Positions 1 through 7,772 of a DNA stretch of 64,000 nucleotides are shown in pieces (positions within the stretch are counted from its first letter, which is position 1; each line of letters begins with the position of its first letter). Below the pieces are notes generated by a model that was not told where the DNA came from, did not search any database, and was given only the letters and a program-made list of their open reading frames with translations. The stretch lies in the NCBI GenBank assembly GCA_965218625.1, contig CBDCLG010000017.1, positions 186,001-250,000 of the forward strand, in the 5' to 3' direction. A program made the position numbers and the translations under genes. The DNA comes from Bin5 sp965218625. Lineage in GTDB: Bacteria > Chloroflexota > Anaerolineae > Caldilineales > Caldilineaceae.

Positions 1-742
1 CATGGTCCTCTTGCGCGATATTGAGCGTGATCGTGCGGATCGAGTACATCGACGGACCGATGCTGACCAGAACCAGCGTGATCACCGGCAGCAGTGCGTG
101 GGAGACCAGATCGAAGAAGCGGGGCAGCGGCTCTGTTGGCGGCGGCGTGCTGTACATGCCGCCCGAGGGAAAAATACGCAACTGAATTGAGAGAATCAGA
201 ATCAGCAGAATGCCGATCCACCAGGTGGGGATGGCGAAGGAGACTGCCGCAAAGCCGGAGACAAAGCGGTCCAGCCAGGTGCCCTGACGCGTGGCCAGAT
301 AGACGCCGGCAACGATGCCGACGAAAGCGGTGATGATCAGGGATGTCGTGAGCAAGAGCATCGAGTTGGGCACTCGCTCCATCACGATGTCGAAAACCCG
401 ATTGCTGCCGTCGAAGCTGCGCAGCGTGCGCGCCTCGCCCAGATCCAGCGTCAGCACGCGCAGCACCGTGCGCGGCAGACGGTAGTACCAGGGCGTGCTC
501 AATCCATAAAAGATCTCCAGCTGCTCACGCCGCTTCTCCAGCACCTTTTCCATCTCATCCGGATCGCGGATCGTCTCGGCCAGCGAGGTCCGTTCCGCGC
601 GCAGCTGCTCGCCGATGGTCGCGGCCAGGATACGGTCGGAGAAGCCGGTCAGGCCCAGTGTAAGCACCAGCATGACCAGCACCACAAAAAAGACCCCGAC
701 CATGGTCAGGGATCGCAGTAGTAGTGGACGGAATAGGGACAT
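1..742 (-). CDS. Peptide-type ABC transporter permease (DppB/OppB family), partial
   Basis: Membrane permease of a peptide/dipeptide-type ABC importer. The frame runs off the left edge, leaving about 247 N-terminal residues of a family usually 300-340 long. One membrane segment lies at about residues 10-33; an extracytoplasmic stretch follows; hydrophobic segments resume at about residue 125 (SMLLLTTSLIITAF, TWWIGILLILILSI, LLPVITLVLVSI). The frame leaves the window at the R-x-x-x-L signature (MYSIRTITLNIAQED) that precedes the EAA loop in DppB proteins. It lies 73 nt after the substrate-binding protein gene, so the two are probably one transcript. The ATG has no Shine-Dalgarno sequence; a heptamer array lies directly upstream. 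Confidence 0.85.
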   Translation of the reverse strand, partial: MSLFRPLLLRSLTMVGVFFVVLVMLVLTLGLTGFSDRILAATIGEQLRAERTSLAETIRDPDEMEKVLEKRREQLEIFYGLSTPWYYRLPRTVLRVLTLDLGEARTLRSFDGSNRVFDIVMERVPNSMLLLTTSLIITAFVGIVAGVYLATRQGTWLDRFVSGFAAVSFAIPTWWIGILLILILSIQLRIFPSGGMYSTPPPTEPLPRFFDLVSHALLPVITLVLVSIGPSMYSIRTITLNIAQEDH

Positions 743-746
743 GACA

Positions 747-817
747 CCAGTGGATAGTGGACAGTGGCTCGTGCGGCGTTACCATACACTGTCCACTAGC
801 CACCATCCACTGCAGTT
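747..817. repeat. Convergent pair of heptamer arrays
   Basis: Heptamers CCAGTGG, ATAGTGG, ACAGTGG and CTCGTGC run from 747 to 774. Their inverted counterparts CACTGTC, CACTAGC, CACCATC and CACTGCA run from 787 to 814. The arms can pair as a hairpin of about 13 bp (748-760 with 800-812, one mismatch). The right edge meets the stop codon of the binding-protein gene, reading TAACTGCAGT on the minus strand. It may act as an intercistronic hairpin between the binding protein and the permease. Confidence 0.8.
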
Positions 818-3659
818 AACGTCTTCGGCGTGCAAGAAAGATGCCGGCGACGATAACAATGACGACCAGCGCGCCGACAACCACGTTCACCGGCAGACCG
901 CCGGCCGGCAAGGGCTGTTCAGCTTCCTCCTGCGCAGGCTCTTCGGCCTCAGTCTCAGTGGGCTCCTCGGCAGCGGCCTCCGACTCACTCTCCTCGTCCG
1001 ACTCTGAGTCGGCTTCCGTATCCGACTCTTCCGCATCGGACTCAGTATAGGATTCCGCCTCTTCGGTCGCGCTTTCCTCCTCGTCGTCAGCCGCCTCGGA
1101 CTCTTCATCGTCCGCCTCCGGCTTCTCCTCCTCGGCCGGGGCAGGCTCCTCCTCGATGATGCCGATATCCGCCTCCAGCTCGATGCGCCGCTCCGCCAAG
1201 CGCGCCAGCTCATCGCTGTAGGCAACCAGCACCAGCTCATAAATCCCCAAATCCAGTTCGGCTGTGGTGTCGGCGGTCAACCTGATTGCAAACCAGTTGG
1301 GGTCCAGCGTTTCCGCGTCGCCCTGTTGGATGAACTCCCCGGTCGCGGTGTCGATCATCAGATAGCGCATCGACAGATTGCCCGGCCCTTCCAGCGTCAG
1401 CGTAACTTCATAGTCGACGCCCAGCTCAATCGGGGGCGCTTCGATCTCGACATACTCGATCAGATCGGGCAGCCCGCGGTAGAGGTCGCTGGCAGTGAAG
1501 GGGTAGTTTTCGTCGCGGAAGGCGGCCAGCTCGGCGAATTGGGCCGGCGGATCATACCGTTCCAGCGTGAATGGGCCGTTGCTGATCACCATGTGCCCTT
1601 TTTCGTCAAACCATTCGAGCACCGCCGTGTAGCGCGCCGTGGCCTCCTCGCTGCTCACCAGGACCGTTTCGCCGTCCTCTGTCGGCAGGGTAAACACATC
1701 TTCGGGGATCGTCTCGGTACGGCGCAGGTCCAGCATCGCCTTGCGCACCAGCCGCGCATCCCGGTCCAGCACCAGGCTGATCCAGGGCACATTGTAGCGG
1801 GCGGCGGCGGTGTCGCTGAACGCGGCCCGCCGCTGGCTGAACACCAGCTGATCCAGGGCATAGAGCATCTCCCAGGGCGTGCTCAGCCCTGACGGAATGC
1901 CGTAGGAGGCGATGTAGTTCTCCTCAAAGTGCCAGAAGTCCACAAAGGCCTCGATGCGGTTGTCGTCCAGCACGCGGTAGCCCTTGATTGTCTCGAGGAA
2001 GGGGCGCGCTGTCGTGGCGATGACCGTTTCGATCTTGGCCTTGTCGGGATTGTATGAAAGGTCGAAGCCCTGATAGATCGAGTAAAGCACATCGGCCATG
2101 CTGATCGGCTGACCATGATGCCAGGGGGCCTGGAAATACTTGCTATAGTCGTAGACCACCTTGCTCGTGGCCGTCACCTCATCGCCCACCTGTGCCCACC
2201 GGCCGCGCTCCGCATCCCACATGATTGCGTCCGCGGGGACTTCCAGCGTCCCATTCGGACCGGCCGTCTCGACCTCGTATGCGACCCGGAACGGCGCCGG
2301 AATACCGGTGAACGGGTCATTCCATACCGCCGGGTCCTGCAGGTGCCGCCAGATATCGTTGCTGTACACATCGCCGAACCCGCCGACCGGGTTCCAGGTG
2401 GTGCGTTCGGTCCACACCCACAGATGGCCGACCGTCAGCTCCTCGCTGTCGGGCTTGTAGGCCGAGCGCAGGCTCCACAGCCCGCGCGGCCCCGCGGCCA
2501 GGTCCTGGGTAATCCCTTCAACGCCCGCCTGCACCGGGAAGGCGTTCATAACGGTGGCAATCCAGATCCGGACCGACTCGTCCAGCCCGATGCGGGTCAT
2601 CTCCCGGTACATATCGTCGCGCTCGGCCTGGTCGGCAAAATCGCCCTTGAAGAGCCGCTCACCCAGTTGGTCGAGCGCCTCGTTTTCATAGTGCCAGAAG
2701 CCGACCTCTTTCCAGCCCGGCATGTTGCCCAGCCAGGGCGCGTAGAAGGAGTTGATGCCGCCGAAATCGTAGCGGTTGGGCGCGCCTCGACCCCAACCTT
2801 CGGTGTAGAGATGCCATTCGAACTGGGCCGGATCGGTTGCGTAGACGGTCTGGATGGCAGGCGCAAAGGTCTGCCGGTTGGATGCGACGGCAAAGCCGGC
2901 ATCGATCAGGGCCGCCCGAATCAGATCACCGACCTCACGCCGCTCGTCCTCCACCCGCATGATGAACTTCAGGCGCACCGGCCGATCGTTGTAATGCCAC
3001 ACATTCTCCACCAGCTCCGCGCCGGCCTCGGTCATCGCCTCCGCGATCTGCTGGCGTGCGAACTCCGGGTCGTAGCCGAGGTTTGACTGCTGGATCACGT
3101 CGAAAACGGTCAGATAGTCGAAGTCGGTCGAGGCGACGTTCGTGTACATCGGCGTCGCCTGCCCCTGGTAGATCTCGCGCGTCACAAACTCGCGGTCGAT
3201 CAGGCGCTGCATCGCCTGCCGCACCTCTTTGATCGAAAACGGGTTCAGCCTGCCTTCAGGGGCGGGCGCCGGATTCAGGATCAAGGAGATCGTGCTGGCC
3301 GGGGCCTCATAGAGTTGGATGCCCTCGGTATCGCGCAGCTCGCGGGCAGCCGCAATTTTCAGATTGAAGTAGTAGAGGTCCATCTCGCCGGCTTCGAGGT
3401 CCAGCGGCGCGCGGTCGACGTTGAACGCCTTGAAGTAGAGCCGCTCGACGGCCGGACCCGGCTCGTCGTGGGGTGGCGTATACTGGGCCAGGGCCGAAAA
3501 GGAAAAACCGATGATCACAGCCGCGCTCAGCAGGAGTGCGAACTGCGTTTTACGCAACCCAGGCTTAGACCGATATGCCGCGAGGAGCAATCGGCTCACG
3601 ACCCCGGTCGAATTCGCGCCGGCTCCGGCGCGCTCTTTGGTTGACGAAGTCCTCTTCAT
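816..3659 (-). CDS. ABC transporter substrate-binding protein, family 5 (peptide type), C-terminally membrane-anchored
   Basis: Extracytoplasmic solute receptor of the DppA/OppA (SBP_bac_5) class, 947 aa, much longer than the usual 500-600. The ATG at 3659 is preferred over upstream starts because a GGGGAAGGA Shine-Dalgarno sequence precedes it at good spacing. A hydrophobic leader ends near SALAQ; there is no lipobox. The body carries the lobe features of the family, including the NPFSIKEVRQAMQRLIDRE segment. The C-terminus is a long Glu/Asp/Ser/Ala-rich stalk, then a membrane segment (VNVVVGALVVIVIVAGIFL) and ARRRR, so the receptor is probably tethered by its C-terminus. It shares an operon with the permease downstream. 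The peptide substrate is inferred from family only. Confidence 0.85.
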   Translation of the reverse strand: MKRTSSTKERAGAGANSTGVVSRLLLAAYRSKPGLRKTQFALLLSAAVIIGFSFSALAQYTPPHDEPGPAVERLYFKAFNVDRAPLDLEAGEMDLYYFNLKIAAARELRDTEGIQLYEAPASTISLILNPAPAPEGRLNPFSIKEVRQAMQRLIDREFVTREIYQGQATPMYTNVASTDFDYLTVFDVIQQSNLGYDPEFARQQIAEAMTEAGAELVENVWHYNDRPVRLKFIMRVEDERREVGDLIRAALIDAGFAVASNRQTFAPAIQTVYATDPAQFEWHLYTEGWGRGAPNRYDFGGINSFYAPWLGNMPGWKEVGFWHYENEALDQLGERLFKGDFADQAERDDMYREMTRIGLDESVRIWIATVMNAFPVQAGVEGITQDLAAGPRGLWSLRSAYKPDSEELTVGHLWVWTERTTWNPVGGFGDVYSNDIWRHLQDPAVWNDPFTGIPAPFRVAYEVETAGPNGTLEVPADAIMWDAERGRWAQVGDEVTATSKVVYDYSKYFQAPWHHGQPISMADVLYSIYQGFDLSYNPDKAKIETVIATTARPFLETIKGYRVLDDNRIEAFVDFWHFEENYIASYGIPSGLSTPWEMLYALDQLVFSQRRAAFSDTAAARYNVPWISLVLDRDARLVRKAMLDLRRTETIPEDVFTLPTEDGETVLVSSEEATARYTAVLEWFDEKGHMVISNGPFTLERYDPPAQFAELAAFRDENYPFTASDLYRGLPDLIEYVEIEAPPIELGVDYEVTLTLEGPGNLSMRYLMIDTATGEFIQQGDAETLDPNWFAIRLTADTTAELDLGIYELVLVAYSDELARLAERRIELEADIGIIEEEPAPAEEEKPEADDEESEAADDEEESATEEAESYTESDAEESDTEADSESDEESESEAAAEEPTETEAEEPAQEEAEQPLPAGGLPVNVVVGALVVIVIVAGIFLARRRR

Positions 3660-3679
3660 GTTGCAAATCCTTCCCCGAA

Positions 3680-3728
3680 GCCTTTTGCATCGCGCTGCCG
3701 ATGCGGCTGGAAGCGCGATGCAAAAGGC
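3680..3728 (-). terminator. 17-bp perfect hairpin between two genes
   Basis: The arms at 3680-3696 and 3712-3728 are perfectly complementary over 17 bp with a 15-nt loop. It lies between the stop of the sialidase-like gene (3741) and the ATG of the binding protein (3659). No T-run follows on the minus strand, so it may act as an mRNA-stabilising or partial-termination hairpin rather than a full intrinsic terminator. Confidence 0.65.
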
Positions 3729-3740
3729 CCGATGCACGAT

Positions 3741-6134
3741 CTACTTACGTCTGCGCAACGAGACCCACAGCAGACCCAGGGCAATGCCGATGCCGACGCC
3801 GCCGGCCACCGGCAACGCCGCCATCCCGCCGGGCACAACTGCGGAAACGAGCGCCGGCTCCACCGGAGCGCTGGCCGATACAGCCGGGCTAACGGTCAGA
3901 TCGGACGCCGGGGTCAGACCGGCCTGCGAGGCCGTCCTGTTGAGCTCTTCCAGCTTCGCGTCCAGCGCATCCAGTTTATCTTCCAGATCCTGCACATTGT
4001 CGAAGCCGAACTCCATGTAGAACGAAGTCGTCGCGAAGTTGCCCGACTCATCGACGAGCGTCACCCGGTGCGCGCCCTCGCCTGAGATCGGCACGAAGAT
4101 CTGCTGCGTATAGCGTCCCAGCTTGTCGGTGCGGCCGGACGCGGCGTTGGCGCCGCCGACCTGCAGATAGATATCCATGCTCGGCTGGAAACCATGCCCC
4201 TGCACCGTGATCGTCTCACCCGCAGCCCCTGCGTCCGGGCTGATGAAGATCTCCGGGCGGGCGATGGCGCGCTGGCGGCTGAAACCGATCTTCTGGTTGG
4301 TAGGGCCAAATTCGCCCAGACGTGTGTCGGCCCAGACCAGGTAGGCGTCGTTCTCGCTCGCCGCGATGGCGAAGTAATCGCCCAGGAAAAGCCCGCGGGG
4401 GAACCCCTTGTTGGGATTGGAGGGGAAGTCGGTCACGCGCGTATCGCCGACCTTCAACTCCAGCTCTTCCAGTTCAAATCCCCAGTTCTCGCCCTGGTCT
4501 TCAGAACGGGTATAGTAGATATGGTAGCGGGTCTGCACCGGGTCGTCCCGCATATCCCCCCACATCAGATGGATCGTCCCATCCGGGCCCACGTCCATCG
4601 CCGGGAAAAACTGGACTGCGGCCGTCTCGTCCGTGTTGATGCGTACGGGCCGGGACCAGCGGTTCCCGCCATCGGTCGAGCGGATGAAGTAGACATCTCC
4701 CTCGTCCAGCGGATTGTCCGCTGGCAGGCCGACGTAGGTTACGTACAGCTCATCGTTGGCCCCCACCGCGACTTTGGGAAAGGCCGAGGCCCAGTAGCGG
4801 AAGTAGGCGTTGCGCGGCCGGAAGCCCGGCTCCAGGAAACGGGCGATCCGCTTCGGCTCGCCGAACGTCTCGCCGCCATCTTCAGACTTCGACATATAAA
4901 ACTCGGCCAGCCCCTTCATGCTCTCGTCGTCGGTGCTGTCCAGCCAGGTTACATAGAGCGTTCCGTTGGAATCCACAACCGGAAAGGGGCCCTGCACGAC
5001 CCGCTTGGTGCCGATCGCGTTCGACTGGCCCTCGGTGTCGTCGATCTCGCCGTAGGTCCGCTTCACGGTCGGGCCGACCGCCACCGGTTCCGACCAGGTT
5101 ACGCCCTGGTCGAGCGAGTAGGCCAGCTTCGGCGTGGTCTGCACCTCCGGCGCGCCGAGGGTGGGCAGTTCACCGAGGTAGAGGATGTCGTAGATCGTAT
5201 TGAACTCGACAAAGGTGACGTAGATCACCGTCTGGTCCTCGATCGTGGGATGGGGGCCCGTCGTCATCCACGGTTTGTCCAGGAAACTCAGGCTCACCTT
5301 GCCTCGCATGCGGCCGGTCGGATCGAGAATAATATCATCGGTTGTCACGTCGCTGCGCGCGCTGTCGACCGGCTCCTCCCAGACGAAACCGCCATCCTTG
5401 GAGGCAGAGACGGCGATCGATGAGACCAGCGCAAAACCGGTGGCATTGCCGACCGTGTACTCCTTGATGCCGATCGAAATCGAGGCCATGTAGACATTGC
5501 CGTCGCTGTCGAACTCCACCACCGGATCGCCGCCGGAGATGCGGTCCTTGCGCAGATACTTGATCTGCTGCGGCCCCTCCCAGTTCACCCCGCCGTCGAT
5601 GCTCACGTAGGCCGAGTTGTTGGGGAAGTTGTAGTCGATCAATCCCAGGACCAGGTGGTCCGGGTCATGCGGGTTGACCGCGATGTCCGGCTCCGTCTGC
5701 AACGGCGTATTGCTGAAATCGCGGGTCACCAGCAGGTCGCGGCTGAAGGCCGGCGCCGGATCGCGATAGGGCACAAGGATACCCGGACCCGCCGATTGCA
5801 GCAGCGGAGCGTCACTGCCGCTGCTGGGCAGGCTGGCCAGATTCTGGCGGTTGAGCGTATTCCAGCCTGGACGGTCGAGGAATATGCGGTTGTCCACTCC
5901 CTGGGCGATCAGCCACGCCGGGCCGGAAAGCACATCCTGGATCGGGTTCATTGCGTCCAAAATATCGGCCGGGTTCTTGCTGATCTTGCCCCGCTCCGGC
6001 AGTGTGGGCACCGGCATCTGGGCCGCCACCGGCAGCGGCAAGGCCAGCAGCGCGACGATCAATGCCAGAACAGAGCACCGCAAGCCCAGCCGGAGGCCAA
6101 CGCCGGTCCGTTTGATTCTGTGCAATCCATTCAT
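3741..6134 (-). CDS. Secreted sialidase-like (BNR/Asp-box) beta-propeller protein with C-terminal anchor
   Basis: Surface protein of 797 aa. The ATG at 6134 is chosen because AAGGAG precedes it. The signal peptide is LALIVALLALPLPVAAQ. Six Asp-box-like motifs (S-x-D-x-G-x-x-W type) are visible: SIDGGVNW, SASKDGGFVW, SLDQGVTW, SKSEDGGETF, RSTDGGNRW and RSEDQGENW. This points to a six-bladed propeller like exo-sialidases, although the arginine triad cannot be confirmed by eye. An Ig/IPT-like segment follows (SPDAGAAGETITVQGHGF), then a coiled-coil-like stretch (VQDLEDKLDALDAKLEELN) and a C-terminal membrane helix with RRRK. It precedes the importer receptor, so a role in trimming or presenting substrate is plausible. 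Sialidase activity is not established. Confidence 0.75.
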   Translation of the reverse strand: MNGLHRIKRTGVGLRLGLRCSVLALIVALLALPLPVAAQMPVPTLPERGKISKNPADILDAMNPIQDVLSGPAWLIAQGVDNRIFLDRPGWNTLNRQNLASLPSSGSDAPLLQSAGPGILVPYRDPAPAFSRDLLVTRDFSNTPLQTEPDIAVNPHDPDHLVLGLIDYNFPNNSAYVSIDGGVNWEGPQQIKYLRKDRISGGDPVVEFDSDGNVYMASISIGIKEYTVGNATGFALVSSIAVSASKDGGFVWEEPVDSARSDVTTDDIILDPTGRMRGKVSLSFLDKPWMTTGPHPTIEDQTVIYVTFVEFNTIYDILYLGELPTLGAPEVQTTPKLAYSLDQGVTWSEPVAVGPTVKRTYGEIDDTEGQSNAIGTKRVVQGPFPVVDSNGTLYVTWLDSTDDESMKGLAEFYMSKSEDGGETFGEPKRIARFLEPGFRPRNAYFRYWASAFPKVAVGANDELYVTYVGLPADNPLDEGDVYFIRSTDGGNRWSRPVRINTDETAAVQFFPAMDVGPDGTIHLMWGDMRDDPVQTRYHIYYTRSEDQGENWGFELEELELKVGDTRVTDFPSNPNKGFPRGLFLGDYFAIAASENDAYLVWADTRLGEFGPTNQKIGFSRQRAIARPEIFISPDAGAAGETITVQGHGFQPSMDIYLQVGGANAASGRTDKLGRYTQQIFVPISGEGAHRVTLVDESGNFATTSFYMEFGFDNVQDLEDKLDALDAKLEELNRTASQAGLTPASDLTVSPAVSASAPVEPALVSAVVPGGMAALPVAGGVGIGIALGLLWVSLRRRK

Positions 6135-6491
6135 AGGAAGTAAGCTCCTTATATGTAAACCGCAGGGACCGGTATCGGCGCCGGCCACTGCAATATGGAC
6201 ATGGACAGCAGCGTCCGATGTCCCCGTTGGTTACGGTTTGGCGTGTTGCCGAACGCGCCCTTGCTCTAATGCGGCGCGCACGATTTCAACTGGAAGGGCA
6301 ATAAATGTTATCATAATAGCAAACTTGCGTTCCCGGTCTTGGTAGGCGCCACTACGATCTGACCTGAATTCGAACTGAGGCCAAAGTTTTCCGCTATGCC
6401 GCGTGCGGGGGATGATCACTCTCCCAAAAACAGCCGGCTGGCGGACTGGACGCAAATCTGTCCTTCCGGCTGGGGCAGCTGCCGGCGCGAA
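6135..6491. other. Gene-free stretch with a candidate promoter
   Basis: This 357-nt stretch between the ABC ATPase and the sialidase-like gene holds no credible reading frame. An AT-rich patch near 6300-6320 is the only notable element and is listed separately as a promoter. The rest shows nothing distinctive. Confidence 0.6.
6313..6321 (-). promoter_or_regulatory. Candidate extended -10 promoter for the sialidase-like/binding-protein/permease operon
   Basis: On the minus strand the patch reads TGCTATTAT, an extended -10 element (TG-n-TATTAT). No good -35 is visible. A transcript starting here would have a leader of about 170 nt before the ATG at 6134. Five other candidate promoters in the window share the TGC-TATNNT form. 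Confidence 0.45.
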
Positions 6492-7502
6492 TCACAGTTC
6501 ATCCGTTTCATGCAGGTAGCAGGCAACAAAATGATCCGGTTCGACTTCACGCAACACGGGCGTCTTCAGTTCGCAGCGCCCGGCCATGAAGTCAGCGCAA
6601 CGGGGATGGAATGAACACCCGCTGGGCGCATTGACCGGGTTGGGCGGTTCGCCGGGCAGGCTGGGCCGCTGCTTCAGCCGGTTGGCCGGGTCCGGCTCGG
6701 GCACGGACGCAATCAGCGCCTGCGTATATGGATGCAGCGGATTGCGCACGATATCTGGCGCCTGTCCCATTTCGACGACGCAGCCCAGATACATCACCAC
6801 GATACGCTGGGCAAAATGACGGGCCGTGGCAATATCGTGGGTGATATACAAGAAAGCTATATTGAAGCGCTCTTGCAGTTCGCGCAGCAGTGCCAGCAAC
6901 TCGGCCCGGCTCGAAGCATCCACCATCGAGACCGGCTCGTCTGCCACGATGAACTGCGGTTGCAAGACGAGGGCGCGGGCAATGCTCAACCGTTGTCGCT
7001 GACCGCCCGACAGCCGATCGGGATACTTGCCGGCGATCTCCTGCGCCGGGCGCAGACGCACATCGTGCAGCGCCTGCAACACCCGTTCCCGCCGCTCCCG
7101 CTCGCTGCCGATTCCGTGGATCACCAGGGGTTCGGCTACGCTATCGTAGGCCTTCATGAAAGGGTCAATGCTTGCGAACGGGTCCTGAAAGATGGCAGCG
7201 GTCCGGCGGCGAAAAACTTTCTGCGCCTTGCGCGGCAAGGCGGTGATCTCAGTATTGTCAAAACGGACGTGACCGTCCGCAACCCGGACCAGCCCGAGCG
7301 CTGCCCGTCCCAACGTGGTCTTGCCGCTGCCCGACTCGCCAACGACGGCAACAACTTCGCCGGCTTCGATGTCGAGCGTTACGCCGTCTACGGCGTGGAT
7401 CGACTCACTGCCGAAGAGTCCCTTGCGGACGCTGAAATCGACCTTGACGTTATCGAGTTGGACCAGCGGCTCTGACGAACATGTCGACGGACTCGTCTTC
7501 AT
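6492..7502 (-). CDS. Peptide-type ABC transporter ATP-binding protein (DppF/OppF family)
   Basis: Cytoplasmic ATPase subunit of an oligopeptide-class importer, 336 aa from the ATG at 7502; a TTG four codons upstream is less likely. Walker A GESGSGKT lies at about residues 55-62, the signature is LSGGQRQR, Walker B is FIVADEP, and the switch histidine is in YITHD. The C-terminal oligopeptide extension with the CSFHPRC segment is typical of DppD/DppF. The usual partner ATPase is not adjacent. The importer parts downstream (binding protein and permease) are separated by the sialidase-like gene, so assembly into one transporter is inferred. Confidence 0.88.
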   Translation of the reverse strand: MKTSPSTCSSEPLVQLDNVKVDFSVRKGLFGSESIHAVDGVTLDIEAGEVVAVVGESGSGKTTLGRAALGLVRVADGHVRFDNTEITALPRKAQKVFRRRTAAIFQDPFASIDPFMKAYDSVAEPLVIHGIGSERERRERVLQALHDVRLRPAQEIAGKYPDRLSGGQRQRLSIARALVLQPQFIVADEPVSMVDASSRAELLALLRELQERFNIAFLYITHDIATARHFAQRIVVMYLGCVVEMGQAPDIVRNPLHPYTQALIASVPEPDPANRLKQRPSLPGEPPNPVNAPSGCSFHPRCADFMAGRCELKTPVLREVEPDHFVACYLHETDEL

Positions 7503-7547
7503 TGCAATGATCAATGCGCAACCTGGTCAAAAAGCGACACAACCCAG

Positions 7548-7576
7548 AGTATACTCGCCCGTTGCCCGCCGCGCAA
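7548..7576 (-). promoter_or_regulatory. Candidate sigma70-type promoter for the ABC ATPase
   Basis: Minus strand: -35 TTGCGC (7576-7571), 17-nt spacer, -10 TATACT (7553-7548). The start site would lie about 40 nt before the ATG at 7502. The same TTGCGC/TATACT pair occurs upstream of rpsF. Confidence 0.55.
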
Positions 7577-7717
7577 AGAGACAGCCGGCAACGGAGTTGC
7601 AAAACGGCTCGCGCCGGCCGCAGGAAATCTTGACTGCTGCAGGCGCCCCGCAACACCTTGCGATCGAAAAGAGAGTTCACGGAGCAGGCATAGAAACGGA
7701 ACTTTTCGATCAATGTA

Positions 7718-7758
7718 AGGGGCGAAGAGCAAAGGGTTTGCTCTCTTTTTCCGCCCCT
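7718..7758 (+). promoter_or_regulatory. Nested hairpin with T-run in the leader of the TPR lipoprotein gene
   Basis: The inner stem (7726-7733 with 7737-7744, GGG loop) is followed by CTTTTT, as in an intrinsic terminator. An outer 7-bp stem (7718-7724, AGGGGCG, with 7752-7758, CGCCCCT) encloses both the stem and the T-run. The structure ends 2 nt before the GGAGGAA ribosome-binding site. It could be a leader attenuator, or a terminator of an unseen plus-strand RNA. Confidence 0.5.
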
Positions 7759-7772
7759 CTGGAGGAACCCAG

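Noticed and set aside
2115..5423. Long plus-strand frames across the binding-protein and sialidase-like genes
   Set aside because: Antisense shadows without ribosome-binding sites; minus-strand products have signal peptides and family motifs.
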